Shown in pieces: positions 21,298 to 29,287 of a stretch of 64,000 nt of DNA. A model generated the notes under the pieces. The model saw only the letters and a list, made by a program, of their open reading frames with translations. It had not been told where the DNA came from and ran no database searches. The DNA is from Micavibrio sp. UBA1850 (GTDB lineage Bacteria; Pseudomonadota; Alphaproteobacteria; Micavibrionales; Micavibrionaceae), in NCBI GenBank assembly GCA_002338525.1, contig DDIM01000015.1, positions 1-64,000 of the forward strand, written 5' to 3'. Both the position numbers and the translations under genes were made by a program. Numbering within the stretch: position 1 is the stretch's first letter; every line of letters starts with the position of its first letter.

Positions 21298-21911
21298 TTA
21301 GCCCATTCCAAACGTCATCTCATAGTTATCACCTTCAATGTAGCTTTCGGGACTACTCATGCTGCTATGGATTACGCCATCTTCGACATTTACACTGTCT
21401 ATCACAACAGGATGACCCCACAAAGAATGCATATGCTTGAGCACGCCTTTCATATTTTCTTCTTCTAAAGGACGCTCATTATACATGATGTGCTCAAGAA
21501 ACAGCGCTCTATCTGTAGATTTATTATATTCGCATATTTCAATGACGGGGCGCATATTTTCTGTTCTATACTCCGAGCTCAACATACGTTTTACACGCTC
21601 AAACCCTCTTTTTTCGTGAATGGCTGTTACTTCTTGGTAATCGTCTTTGGCGTCATCCCTGACACTAAACATATTGAAGTCGCGCATAACTTTTGGAGAG
21701 AGGAACTGCTCTACAAAGCTCTCATCTCTAAAGTCTTCCATCGTATCCTTAAACACGCTCAGCCAATCCCCTTTACCGGCGAGATAAGGGAAACATAGCT
21801 CGTCTTCTTTTGTAGGGTTTTCGCACATACGTTTAATATCTGTGAAGATTGCAAACCCTAGTGCATAAGGATTGAAACGACCATTAAAGTAAGGTGAATC
21901 GTAGTCAGGCT
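21298..21911 (-). pseudogene. spoVR: spoVR, 3' remnant truncated by an IS6-family insertion
   Basis: The reading frame, from the IS boundary at 21911 to the stop at 21298, encodes about 200 residues of the C-terminal part of SpoVR. The junction reads QPDYDSPYFNGRFNPYALGFA, then FTDIKRMCENPT, DFNMFSVRDD and LKHMHSLWGHPVVID. SpoVR-family proteins are around 500 residues, so over half is missing. The frame runs straight into the IS inverted repeat at 21912. No SpoVR sequence appears on the other side of the element, so this is more than a simple insertion. A shorter product from ATG 21828 (176 residues) is possible but would lack most of the domain. SpoVR usually sits beside prkA (serine kinase) and yeaH; neither is in the window. 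Confidence 0.85.
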
Positions 21912-22716
21912 GGTGCTGTCAGACTAAATCGAACTAGTCTCCGAAATCGAAAACTGCACGTCCCTACCCCATGACAATTTCCTGCCACGAAACAAGCGAG
22001 GCATTTCTCAAACTCTTAAATTGTTTTCTACTTTCTATATGTCTTTGATGATTAAAATGATTAAGGAATGAGGCATGAATTGAGGTGAATTTCTGGAGCG
22101 ATCCCATTGATCGAAACTTGTTCCAGCCCCTTTCCCGCCTTCGAAAATGAAGGTGTGAATTCTCGACCTGATTGTTGTGATATCGTGTTGAATTCTGGAC
22201 GTGCTTTAGGTCTAAATCTTTAAGCGCTGCACCATAAGATGGGCACTTGTCCGTAGTGATTTCTTTGGGCACACCATACTTTTTTACAAGCATTTTCAAC
22301 ACTTTCCTAGCCGCACGCCGGTCTCTTTTCTTTGAAACAAAGCTTTCTAAAACCGTTCCTTCGTGGTCAACGGCTCGCCATAAATAGTGTTGTTTGCCAT
22401 TGATTTTGACGAACACTTCATCGATGTGCCACTTCCAATTCGAGCCTGAAAAACTAGTCTTTTTCTTCATATCTTTGGCCAAAACAGGACCCAATTTATT
22501 CCACCAATAGCGAATTGTTTCGTGACAAATATCTATGCCTCGCTCATGAAGAATATCTTCGACTTGGCGCAAACTTAGCGGATAACGAACGTAATACATC
22601 ACCGCTAATTTAATGATTTCAGGACTGGTTTTATAATATTTAAAGTGATTTATCTTGCTCATAAAATCGATTTTACCATCGACTTAATCAAATTTACACT
22701 TTAGTCTGACAAGACC
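21912..22716 (-). mobile_element. IS6-family insertion sequence (about 805 bp)
   Basis: The ends are imperfect inverted repeats of at least 17 bp: GGTGCTGTCAGACTAAA at 21912-21928 and the complement of GGTCTTGTCAGACTAAA at 22700-22716, with two mismatches. They enclose one DDE transposase gene. Size, transposase type and GG-starting ends fit IS6. The eight bases flanking each side (21904-21911 and 22717-22724) do not match, so there is no target duplication. That is expected if the element took part in a deletion, inversion or cointegrate. Confidence 0.88.
21964..22662 (-). CDS. IS6-family DDE transposase
   Basis: A 232-residue transposase with an intact catalytic triad: Asp81 (WHIDEVFVKI), Asp138 (ITTDKCPSY) and Glu167 (NNQVENSHLHFRRRERG). 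The N-terminal helix-turn-helix (YPLSLRQVEDILHERGIDICHETIRYWW) is also complete. There are no frameshifts, so the element looks potentially active. It lies inside the inverted repeats described for the IS. Confidence 0.93.
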   Translation of the reverse strand: MSKINHFKYYKTSPEIIKLAVMYYVRYPLSLRQVEDILHERGIDICHETIRYWWNKLGPVLAKDMKKKTSFSGSNWKWHIDEVFVKINGKQHYLWRAVDHEGTVLESFVSKKRDRRAARKVLKMLVKKYGVPKEITTDKCPSYGAALKDLDLKHVQNSTRYHNNQVENSHLHFRRRERGWNKFRSMGSLQKFTSIHASFLNHFNHQRHIESRKQFKSLRNASLVSWQEIVMG

Positions 22717-22727
22717 CTGACAAGACC
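22717..22727. repeat. Tandem 11-bp copy of the IS terminus
   Basis: CTGACAAGACC at 22717-22727 exactly repeats the outermost 11 bases of the IS end at 22706-22716. It looks like the scar of another IS6 end at this point. Confidence 0.8.
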
Positions 22728-22729
22728 TC

Positions 22730-23335
22730 CTATAAGTCTTCTGTCTTAAATTCATTGTATCCCTCATAGTAATAACTGATATCTATCCCCTTCATAAATA
22801 AAGCGCGATCATTGACTTTATCAGTTAATGACTTCTTCAAAAGGTCCTTAATTTCTAAGTCTTTAACTACGCTTCGCTGCATAGCTGAAAGATACTCATT
22901 CTTGTCGACAAGATTCCAGTCCACTACTTTTCCTATTTCTTTCTTGAGTATTAAATCTAGCCAAATACGTGTTGCTCGACCATTCCCTTCTCGAAAAGGA
23001 TGCGCAATATTCATCTCTACGTACTTCTCAACAATAGTCTCAAAACTAGCCTGCGGCATTGTATCAATATGTTTAAGGGACATTTCCAGATACATTACTG
23101 GTGCGAAACGAAAATTGCCTTTTGCAATATTAACTTCACGAACCTTACCCGCAAAGTCGTAGATATCTTCAAACAAGTATGAGTGAATAAATGCAAGCCC
23201 CTCGAACAAACCCACCTTAGCTTTAGCTATATCCTCGGAGTCAAATAGCTGCTTAGCTTTTTGTTTGCTAATTTTTTCCTCTGCTTTTGCCAATTCTGCT
23301 TGGCTGCTTATATTTAACCTATTCTCGAGAACCAT
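22730..23335 (-). CDS. Fic-domain protein (protein AMPylator, class III type)
   Basis: A 201-residue single-domain Fic protein. The catalytic motif HPFREGNGRATR is at residues 112-123 (His112), and the beta-hairpin flap region is around 75-85 (FRFAPVMYLE). A C-terminal SYYYEG at residues 187-192 fits the inhibitory (S/T)xxxE(G/N) motif, which places it with class III Fic proteins such as the Neisseria type that carry their own inhibitory helix. Fic proteins transfer AMP or other nucleotide moieties to target hydroxyls; the target here is unknown. It lies between IS6 end fragments and was probably carried in by them. No separate antitoxin gene is seen. Confidence 0.88.
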   Translation of the reverse strand: MVLENRLNISSQAELAKAEEKISKQKAKQLFDSEDIAKAKVGLFEGLAFIHSYLFEDIYDFAGKVREVNIAKGNFRFAPVMYLEMSLKHIDTMPQASFETIVEKYVEMNIAHPFREGNGRATRIWLDLILKKEIGKVVDWNLVDKNEYLSAMQRSVVKDLEIKDLLKKSLTDKVNDRALFMKGIDISYYYEGYNEFKTEDL

Positions 23336-23408
23336 ATTTGCAAAAGACCTAATAATAAAGTTAGAAAAATTTATTTTAGCTTACTAAAGATTAAAAATCA
23401 CGTTTTAA

Positions 23409-23420
23409 TCTGACAAGACC
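23409..23420. repeat. IS6 end fragment
   Basis: TCTGACAAGACC matches the outer 12 bases of the intact IS end; the preceding bases (TTTTAA) match it loosely. It has the same orientation as the other ends. Confidence 0.7.
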
Positions 23421-23499
23421 ATTTAAAGTGATTTATCTTGCTCATAAAATCGATTTTAACATCGACCTATCCAAATTTACACTTTAGTCTGACAAGACC
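23421..23499 (-). mobile_element. Right-end fragment of the same IS6 element
   Basis: This 79-bp stretch is a near-copy of 22637-22716, including the first codons of the transposase (MSKINHFK) and the full 17-bp inverted repeat at 23483-23499. A few substitutions and one length change separate it from the intact copy. It is an old IS remnant. Confidence 0.85.
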
Positions 23500-23590
23500 A
23501 TTTACACTCCGAATAGCTTTTAAAGCTAGCTTAATGATTTTAGGGCTAATACTAGAATCGTCCCTATTGCGTTTAAAAAGTACTTTATGT
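23500..23590 (-). pseudogene. Decayed start of a second IS6-type transposase
   Basis: Read on the minus strand, this gives FKRNRDDSSISPKIIKLALKAIRSVN, which resembles the N-terminus of IS6-family transposases (compare SPEIIKLAVMYYVR in the intact copy). No start codon is intact, and the frame ends where the other IS fragment begins. It appears to come from a related but different IS. Supported by short similarity only. Confidence 0.4.
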
Positions 23591-23744
23591 TATCGTTTAA
23601 TCATGCTTATCGGCAAGCGTGCTCGTTCGTGCAAAGATTTTATCAGCCGATAGATAATATAACCTTATCCAAGCTTATTATCTTAACAAAGATTACGAAC
23701 GCTAGATATTAGATAATTAATTTGGACAACGTAAGGATTGTATT

Positions 23745-24209
23745 ATGGATTATATTGCCTATTTTAAACTCCAAGCTAAAAACCTATTCAAAGACTATAA
23801 AACGAAAAAACCTTTTTTCGATAAGGTGATTGATGATTTCCTCTATGAATATACTCCCCAATTTTTTGATATGGATAGCCTTGTCTGTGACTTCGATATT
23901 AACGAAGATAATTTCAGCCTCATGAAAGCCCAACACCTTATTGCGTATATGGCTGGGTTTAGAAAATGGACGGACTTAGTAAAATCTTCTGATACCGAGT
24001 TAGAACTCGGAAAACTGTTGTTTGACAATCAAGACAAAACCTCAAGGGATGATTGGGATATGTATATTGCCGGAATAGAAAGCGATAACAATAATGCTTT
24101 TGACATTGACGCAAAATTAGAAATATTCAAAGCAGTCGTTCTTAATTGGAAGGTTGAAGACAACTCTTTTTCTGATTACCGCCTAAAAAAAAGATATGCC
24201 CAGCATTAG
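23745..24209 (+). CDS. Hypothetical protein, accessory region
   Basis: A 154-residue acidic, helical protein (DYIAYFKLQAKNLFKDYKTKKPFFD..., AQHLIAYMAGFRKWTDLVKSSD). The second segment resembles small helical 'GF.xWxxL' domains seen in plasmid and island proteins, but I cannot name a family. It is convergent with the five-gene operon and is the only plus-strand gene between the IS fragments and that operon. The start ATG lies after a weak AAGGA (23731-23735). Confidence 0.55.
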   Translation: MDYIAYFKLQAKNLFKDYKTKKPFFDKVIDDFLYEYTPQFFDMDSLVCDFDINEDNFSLMKAQHLIAYMAGFRKWTDLVKSSDTELELGKLLFDNQDKTSRDDWDMYIAGIESDNNNAFDIDAKLEIFKAVVLNWKVEDNSFSDYRLKKRYAQH

Positions 24210-24240
24210 AGTCAGAGACAGCATTAGCCTTACATTGTAA

Positions 24241-24282
24241 GAAAAAATAAAAATACCGCCCACTATTTAACAATGGTATTTT
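24241..24282 (-). terminator. Likely terminator of the five-gene operon
   Basis: On the minus strand, AAAATACC (complement of 24275-24282) pairs with GGTATTTT (complement of 24250-24257), an 8-bp AT-rich stem with a 17-base loop. A T-rich run (24249-24241) follows. The stem overlaps the last codons of the HNH gene. Moderate confidence because the stem is AT-rich. Confidence 0.45.
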
Positions 24283-25279
24283 CTTGCTCGCTTAGTTCCT
24301 GAGAACTTTCATAGGACATTGTAGCAATTAATGGTAGGCTCTCTTTTTTATCTGAGGAGAGACAAAGCCTATTATATGTTGTCGATCCCTTTGTTCTTTC
24401 TTCGCTTAAGAACTGAAACACAGGAATAGGAGAAAGAATTATATTTTTCCCTACTAATTCCTTATCTTTTTCTGGGCAAGGCATAAAAATTTGGTAGCTA
24501 TGGTTCCCAAAAGCTAAAATGAAGACCATATTCGGGCAGTCGAAGATGCCTTCTTTTCTTTTGAATATAAGAGCCCTGACGTTGTTTATAGGACGTGGAC
24601 CTGCTGTAAAGCTCTCAATGCATGTATAGCCAGTACCATCGTCTATTTTACCTGTATCTAAATCGTCGTATTTAAGCCACTCAACAGCTTGAGGAAGATC
24701 TATTAAAAATTCCGGAGGTAGAATAGTAACTGCACTTTTTAATAAAGCCTTGTAAACACCTAACGGCCTGTAAGGATGGGATGTCACTTTTAATGTTAGA
24801 GTTTTTGTTTCTTCATTAAGTCCTATTATTCTGTCATCTTTATATTCTTTAATATGCATACCATTAGATAGACTGGAGTCTATTCTTGATAGTTTTTGAA
24901 ATGTTTTATATGAAGGTATTCCTGTTTTACCCTTAATACCGCCGACGATTCTTTTAAGATGCAAAAAGCTTGAAAGATCCTCTTCAAACTTTCCAAACCT
25001 GCCATTACAATTGTCGCACTCGTAACAAGAGAAAAGTGAAAAATTACCGACTAACTGAGGCAACGCATGTGCTTCTTTTTTAAAATCCCCATCAGTTTTT
25101 GAAACATCACAAAATCTACAATTATCATCCTTACCCCCCAAAGAAACTTTATTTCTTCTTGTCTGGAGAGCTGTTACATTGGCTACTAAATCGTATCGTT
25201 CTAAATAGAACTGGAAATCTTTACATGCTTTCTCTACAGCTTCATTTTTTACACCAATAAGTTTTTTTTCATTTGTCAT
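24263..25279 (-). CDS. HNH-type nuclease-like protein, last gene of the five-gene operon
   Basis: A 338-residue protein. Residues about 52-105 carry a zinc-bound HNH_5-like signature: CRFC, then EAHALPQLVGN, then CYECDNCNGRFGKFEEDL. This is the arrangement of two CxxC pairs around an AH...P..GN core. The rest is beta-rich and of unknown family. The ATG overlaps the stop of the preceding gene (ATGA), so translation is coupled. In defence operons HNH proteins usually cleave DNA as the effector. That role here is an inference, and the catalytic His (AHALP) should be checked by structure prediction. Confidence 0.65.
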   Translation of the reverse strand: MTNEKKLIGVKNEAVEKACKDFQFYLERYDLVANVTALQTRRNKVSLGGKDDNCRFCDVSKTDGDFKKEAHALPQLVGNFSLFSCYECDNCNGRFGKFEEDLSSFLHLKRIVGGIKGKTGIPSYKTFQKLSRIDSSLSNGMHIKEYKDDRIIGLNEETKTLTLKVTSHPYRPLGVYKALLKSAVTILPPEFLIDLPQAVEWLKYDDLDTGKIDDGTGYTCIESFTAGPRPINNVRALIFKRKEGIFDCPNMVFILAFGNHSYQIFMPCPEKDKELVGKNIILSPIPVFQFLSEERTKGSTTYNRLCLSSDKKESLPLIATMSYESSQELSEQENTIVK

Positions 25280-26283
25280 TTCTGTTTACTCCCTAAATTA
25301 TGAATTTCAGCTATATCTGCTAAAGAGCCTAAGTGAAGATATTTGTAACCAAATGCGGCAGCATTAAGTGAGTGCCAGATCAGCCTAAATTCACGTTGAT
25401 AGGCATAGTCAAAAGACTTACTTAATCCAGCGCTGAAAATTTGGTTTTTGATGCGCTCATAAGGATCGAAATACTCTATTGGTAAATCAAAAAAATTAAA
25501 CTCGGGAAGTTCCCTGCGTGTGGCGGCTTCCACTCGCGCTGTAAAGGCATCCCTATCTTTAATTATGACGCAAGAATCTACATCAAAGTCCTGATATAGG
25601 TCAGCATCCCAATCGCAAGACATACAGAAAAAGTAGTAATCCGGCATAGTGGTAGTGGTACACAAATCGCCTATGATTGGCGCTTTCTTTCCGTCAGGCA
25701 TTATGATGTGTGCGCGTTCACCGGATGTAAAAGAGTCTTTTGAAAGTTCCTTATCATAGCGAGCTTTGTCGTTTTTCTTCTTTTCAACTTCCGAAGCTGC
25801 GCCAATTCTTATCTCCCCGCATTCGAGCATTTTTTCTGCATATTCACGATCTGTATAGCGGAAAATAATATCGCATGAGTTAGGGCTTTTAGGACGGAGG
25901 GGCGCTTTCGCGTTTGTGTTTTCTGTAGGGCTTTCTGGCAGATTGATTGGTGGGGGCAACCCCCTTAGATTCAATTCATACCTTGTTTGATGCTCTTTTC
26001 TGTACCAATACCATGAACTAAGAAAAGTATTTATCGGGATTACGTTTCTATCAGGACTCGTTAACGCTCGCATATTGCGAACGATAGATTTGTACCTTTC
26101 CTGAACATATTCATCTGAGGTTCGAGCTAAATTGCGGCGAGCATGGTATTCTAGCTCCCATAATTGAGGATCATAGCTTGTTTCATTTTGGTTCCAAGAT
26201 TCCATAGCCTCTGTACTCGGATATGTATCAGGCAAGGTAAGGGGTGGAATACTAATAATTTTATTCGATTTATCGTTACTCAT
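25276..26283 (-). CDS. Unknown protein, possibly DUF2971-like, fourth gene of the operon
   Basis: A 335-residue protein. The first 135 residues are low in known motifs and include a Pro-rich linker (PPPINLPESPTENTNAKAPLRPKSP). The C-terminal 190 residues (IIFRYTDREYAEKMLECGEIRIGAASEVE...ELSKD, then FFCMSCDWDADLYQDFDVDSCVIIKD, then FDYAYQREFRLIW) resemble DUF2971-like proteins. These share a 'yky...iL..g.l.i' start and a 'Q.EfRl.w' end and often occur in phage-defence neighbourhoods. Biochemistry is unknown; an ADP-ribosyltransferase-like fold is possible but unproven. It starts two bases after the previous stop. Confidence 0.5.
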   Translation of the reverse strand: MSNDKSNKIISIPPLTLPDTYPSTEAMESWNQNETSYDPQLWELEYHARRNLARTSDEYVQERYKSIVRNMRALTSPDRNVIPINTFLSSWYWYRKEHQTRYELNLRGLPPPINLPESPTENTNAKAPLRPKSPNSCDIIFRYTDREYAEKMLECGEIRIGAASEVEKKKNDKARYDKELSKDSFTSGERAHIIMPDGKKAPIIGDLCTTTTMPDYYFFCMSCDWDADLYQDFDVDSCVIIKDRDAFTARVEAATRRELPEFNFFDLPIEYFDPYERIKNQIFSAGLSKSFDYAYQREFRLIWHSLNAAAFGYKYLHLGSLADIAEIHNLGSKQK

Positions 26284-26285
26284 TT

Positions 26286-28001
26286 TTAATGCTCAAAAGG
26301 CTTATTTAGAGCTTGATCTATTTCCTGCAAAGCTTCGATCAAATCATCATAAACACGGTCCAGAACAAGCCCCCATTCTCGGGTTTGCCTATTGGCATCA
26401 TAATTACCAATAAGCGTTGAGTACTCTGCATCTTCTTTGTTTTTGTTATGGGAGCCATAGAGGCGCAAATCATAAAGCCTAAATAAGGGAGCCATCATAT
26501 CATTTCTTTCTTCAATTATTTCGGATAGCTCTTCAGGTTCCAACTCTGAATACGCCTTACCATTTGCATCTGCATATTGAGAAACGTTCAAGATAGCTTG
26601 CAAAAGTTTGTTAGTTTGAAGGTTTTTTACAATTTGAGAGTTTGCGCCGAGAGCTTTTAAAATAGATTTTAGTTTTGATGGCTTCATATGTTCAAAAAAT
26701 TGATGGAGATCGACGCAACGCTTTAAAAATTCATCTTCACCCATGTTTACAGGTGCATACATAGATATGGCGTTAATATGCTCATTTTCGAAGCACCCAT
26801 TATATTCCACATCTTTAAAATCAATTCCTGATAAATCAGGTAGGTTTATCGCTTCACCAAGCTTAAACGCGACACTGTGTAGCGTGTCGCATAACTCTTT
26901 ATAGGATTCATATATGTCATTTGTTCGTTGACCTATATTTGAGTGCTCTTCAGCAGTAATAGAATTAGGATCAACAGCATAATCAAACCACCTATTGCGA
27001 GTAAATGTATTTACACCTTGGTAGAGCTCCTTAATTGGCACTCGCAAATGATCCCGACCTATTCTAGAGAATCCTAACGACCATTGTCCGCCATACCTTA
27101 CAAAGCTAGTCGCGTCGACAGTGACATCAGGATCTTTTTGATATTCTAGGATCACTTCATCTTTAACCACAGCATGCTCGTACGTATTTTGAAAATTTGG
27201 AGCTCTTTGGCTAGTCATCACCTCAGTATCACCCGGCCATGTTAAATCTTTATCAGATTCATATTCTTTTTGTGAGCGTATGCTTGTTTCTTTCTGAACG
27301 GCAGCAAAGCTCAATGTAGTAATAATTCCGGGATTTTCCTTATTCGGAGAATAAATTAAACGTCCTTCACCCCGAGAGAAATTTTCTTCGTAATGCTGAT
27401 TTTCTCTAGAAACCTTATCTTGATCACGTAACTCAATATTTTTTTGTGCACTATAAAGAAGAACCAAGCCTGCTTTACGTAGGGATAAATAGCGATCAAT
27501 GTAGTCTTTACGGACCTTAACTTCTGCTACTCGATCATAGCTCCCCCAGTTATACCGATTACTCAATGTCTGTTTAACAACTCTATATTCTGGCTTGGAA
27601 CGATCATCCCATATAATTTCATCTCTATCTAACCTAGGGCAAAGCATGTAAGTCATACAAAACTTCGGATCAATTACTGCAGAAGAGAGATAATTTGCGC
27701 CACACTGCCACCCAAGAATAAACGGTTCATACGACTTATTATTCAAATCCACTCTAAGCCATGGAGTAAATTCCTTCTCGCTCCAATAAACATCACCAGA
27801 AGTTTCTACATGGGCATTAACAGGGCCTTGAAAATCCAAAGCCCTAGCCAATTGATCATTAGGAACCAGAGCTGTAACTACATGCACGTTCTCATAATAT
27901 TCTGCGGATTGGTGAAAAACCGTAAGATAGCCATCCTCATCTTCATGAAGAAACTTTTCAGCGGATGGAAAATATGTGTTCCAGTACGGAGGAATTGTCA
28001 T
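26286..28001 (-). CDS. Large unknown protein with a possible HEPN RNase motif, third gene of the operon
   Basis: A 571-residue soluble protein with no family I recognise. The N-terminal 370 residues are mixed alpha/beta with many aromatic residues (WSEKEFTPWLRVDL, YNWGSYDRVAEVKVRK, FVRYGGQWSLGFSRIGRDHLRVPI). The C-terminal 200 residues are helical and contain RLYGSH at residues 513-518. This fits the R-phi-x3-H signature of HEPN ribonucleases, inside helical context (NDMMAPLFRLYDLRLYGSHN). AGGAG lies five bases before ATG 28001. It is sandwiched between the Schlafen and DUF2971-like genes with gaps of eight and two bases. Confidence 0.5.
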   Translation of the reverse strand: MTIPPYWNTYFPSAEKFLHEDEDGYLTVFHQSAEYYENVHVVTALVPNDQLARALDFQGPVNAHVETSGDVYWSEKEFTPWLRVDLNNKSYEPFILGWQCGANYLSSAVIDPKFCMTYMLCPRLDRDEIIWDDRSKPEYRVVKQTLSNRYNWGSYDRVAEVKVRKDYIDRYLSLRKAGLVLLYSAQKNIELRDQDKVSRENQHYEENFSRGEGRLIYSPNKENPGIITTLSFAAVQKETSIRSQKEYESDKDLTWPGDTEVMTSQRAPNFQNTYEHAVVKDEVILEYQKDPDVTVDATSFVRYGGQWSLGFSRIGRDHLRVPIKELYQGVNTFTRNRWFDYAVDPNSITAEEHSNIGQRTNDIYESYKELCDTLHSVAFKLGEAINLPDLSGIDFKDVEYNGCFENEHINAISMYAPVNMGEDEFLKRCVDLHQFFEHMKPSKLKSILKALGANSQIVKNLQTNKLLQAILNVSQYADANGKAYSELEPEELSEIIEERNDMMAPLFRLYDLRLYGSHNKNKEDAEYSTLIGNYDANRQTREWGLVLDRVYDDLIEALQEIDQALNKPFEH

Positions 28002-28009
28002 GCGAGCTC

Positions 28010-29269
28010 CTAAAAAATTAAATTCTTATTTTGACTTTGCATCTCTTCAGGAAGCATTTTCATAGAAGTTGCGCCTTTTCGAACATAAGCCTGCCTCTCG
28101 CTCCGAACACTATTTATATCAACAACTTGGGTTACAGAAACCACTACCACTCTCTTAGAGAAAATCTTCTCCGGATGAACGGTAAAGCAATTATCTTGAG
28201 TTAGGTTTTCTTTCAGTGCCTTTTTCAAATCCGTGATATACATTTTTACAGCTTCGTTAGCGTCACAACTGTAGTCCTTGCGCAAAAAAGCAGTTATGTC
28301 TTCAATTTCCGCACCATCATTAATCCCTATAAATAGATTACCACCACTCGCATTTGAAAACGCACAAACCGTTTTGGCAATTTGCTCTATTTTTGAATTT
28401 CGATTTTCTTGCAAACTGAGATAGGGCTTAAATTCGCAAGAGCTTCCTTCTCCCTCACTTATAATTAAGCCAAATTTATTTGTTTCTCTCCCGTCATCTT
28501 GTGAGACAAAAATATGAGGCCATTCAGAGGAAGATATATAATCAAAAACTTCTTCTTGTTCATTTAGAAGCCAGAGCTCGGCATTGAGAAACTCTTCAAT
28601 CGATTTTGTATCTGAATACTGCAGAAGAAGTGCGTCTTCTTTATTAACTTTTCCAACAACACGTAGGGTTTCATCTTTTGTGTCTATAGAGAGTGTCTTG
28701 TTTGTGGTTGATATTTTTCCACGCACATCTTCTAACTCTATCAGAAAAGCCCCCTCTCTTGCGTCTCTGTGCCCCAAAGATCCTGATAAATTCAGAAAGC
28801 CTTGAATGTAATCTTTCGCGGAAGGATGAAATTCTGCGTCATATCCGATCAACTTAGTGTCATTAAAGGAGTTGGCACTAAATATTTCAGATGTATAAGA
28901 TCGTATAGGATACGCTGTTTTTGCAACATGGCTCGGAATTAAATCTTCTTCCCAGTAAGCATTTTCCGAGAAAATTAATTCTGGCATATCAGTATGAAAT
29001 GAGTAACTTTCATAAAACTGTTCTATGAGCTTTATTATTGAGGTTTCAAATATAGATGTAAAAAAATGAAAGCCTATATATTTAGCCTCAGAGGCAGATT
29101 GTTTCCCATCGTCAATCGAGCATTTACCGATTAGATAAGTCCATTTATCTCCCTGTTTCATAAAAACAGATTTGACACAAAACTTCTGTTTATTCGATGC
29201 TCCAGGAATAACCCTTATTCTATCGAGAAGCTCCTTTTTTCGTATATTTGATTTACGTGTAAAGTCCAT
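28010..29269 (-). CDS. Schlafen AlbA_2-domain protein, second gene of the operon
   Basis: A 419-residue protein. The C-terminal 140 residues are an AlbA_2/Schlafen-type domain: SCEFKPYLSLQENRNSKIEQIAKTVCAFSNASGGNLFIGINDGAEIEDI, and later SERQAYVRKGATSMKM. Known relatives bind nucleic acid or ATP, and some cleave tRNA/rRNA. The first 270 residues are unassigned. I start at ATG 29269 because GAAGGA (29277-29282) lies seven bases upstream; a TTG at 29284 has no such site. The start is 18 bases after the stop of the Ppl-like gene. Confidence 0.75.
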   Translation of the reverse strand: MDFTRKSNIRKKELLDRIRVIPGASNKQKFCVKSVFMKQGDKWTYLIGKCSIDDGKQSASEAKYIGFHFFTSIFETSIIKLIEQFYESYSFHTDMPELIFSENAYWEEDLIPSHVAKTAYPIRSYTSEIFSANSFNDTKLIGYDAEFHPSAKDYIQGFLNLSGSLGHRDAREGAFLIELEDVRGKISTTNKTLSIDTKDETLRVVGKVNKEDALLLQYSDTKSIEEFLNAELWLLNEQEEVFDYISSSEWPHIFVSQDDGRETNKFGLIISEGEGSSCEFKPYLSLQENRNSKIEQIAKTVCAFSNASGGNLFIGINDGAEIEDITAFLRKDYSCDANEAVKMYITDLKKALKENLTQDNCFTVHPEKIFSKRVVVVSVTQVVDINSVRSERQAYVRKGATSMKMLPEEMQSQNKNLIF

Positions 29270-29287
29270 AATTGATTCCTTCAAAAC

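Larger units (their letters stand above)
23336..23744. other. Non-coding stretch made of IS6 fragments
   Basis: About 400 bp with no convincing gene. It holds a short IS-end fragment (23409-23420), a copy of the IS right end (23421-23499), a decayed transposase start (about 23500-23590), and TATCGGC/GCCGATA arms (about 23609-23655) that can form a hairpin. The last 80 bp are AT-rich and precede the 154-residue gene. Confidence 0.6.

Noticed and set aside
21904..22724. Target-site duplication of the IS6 element
   Set aside because: The eight bases on each side differ. The element lacks a duplication.
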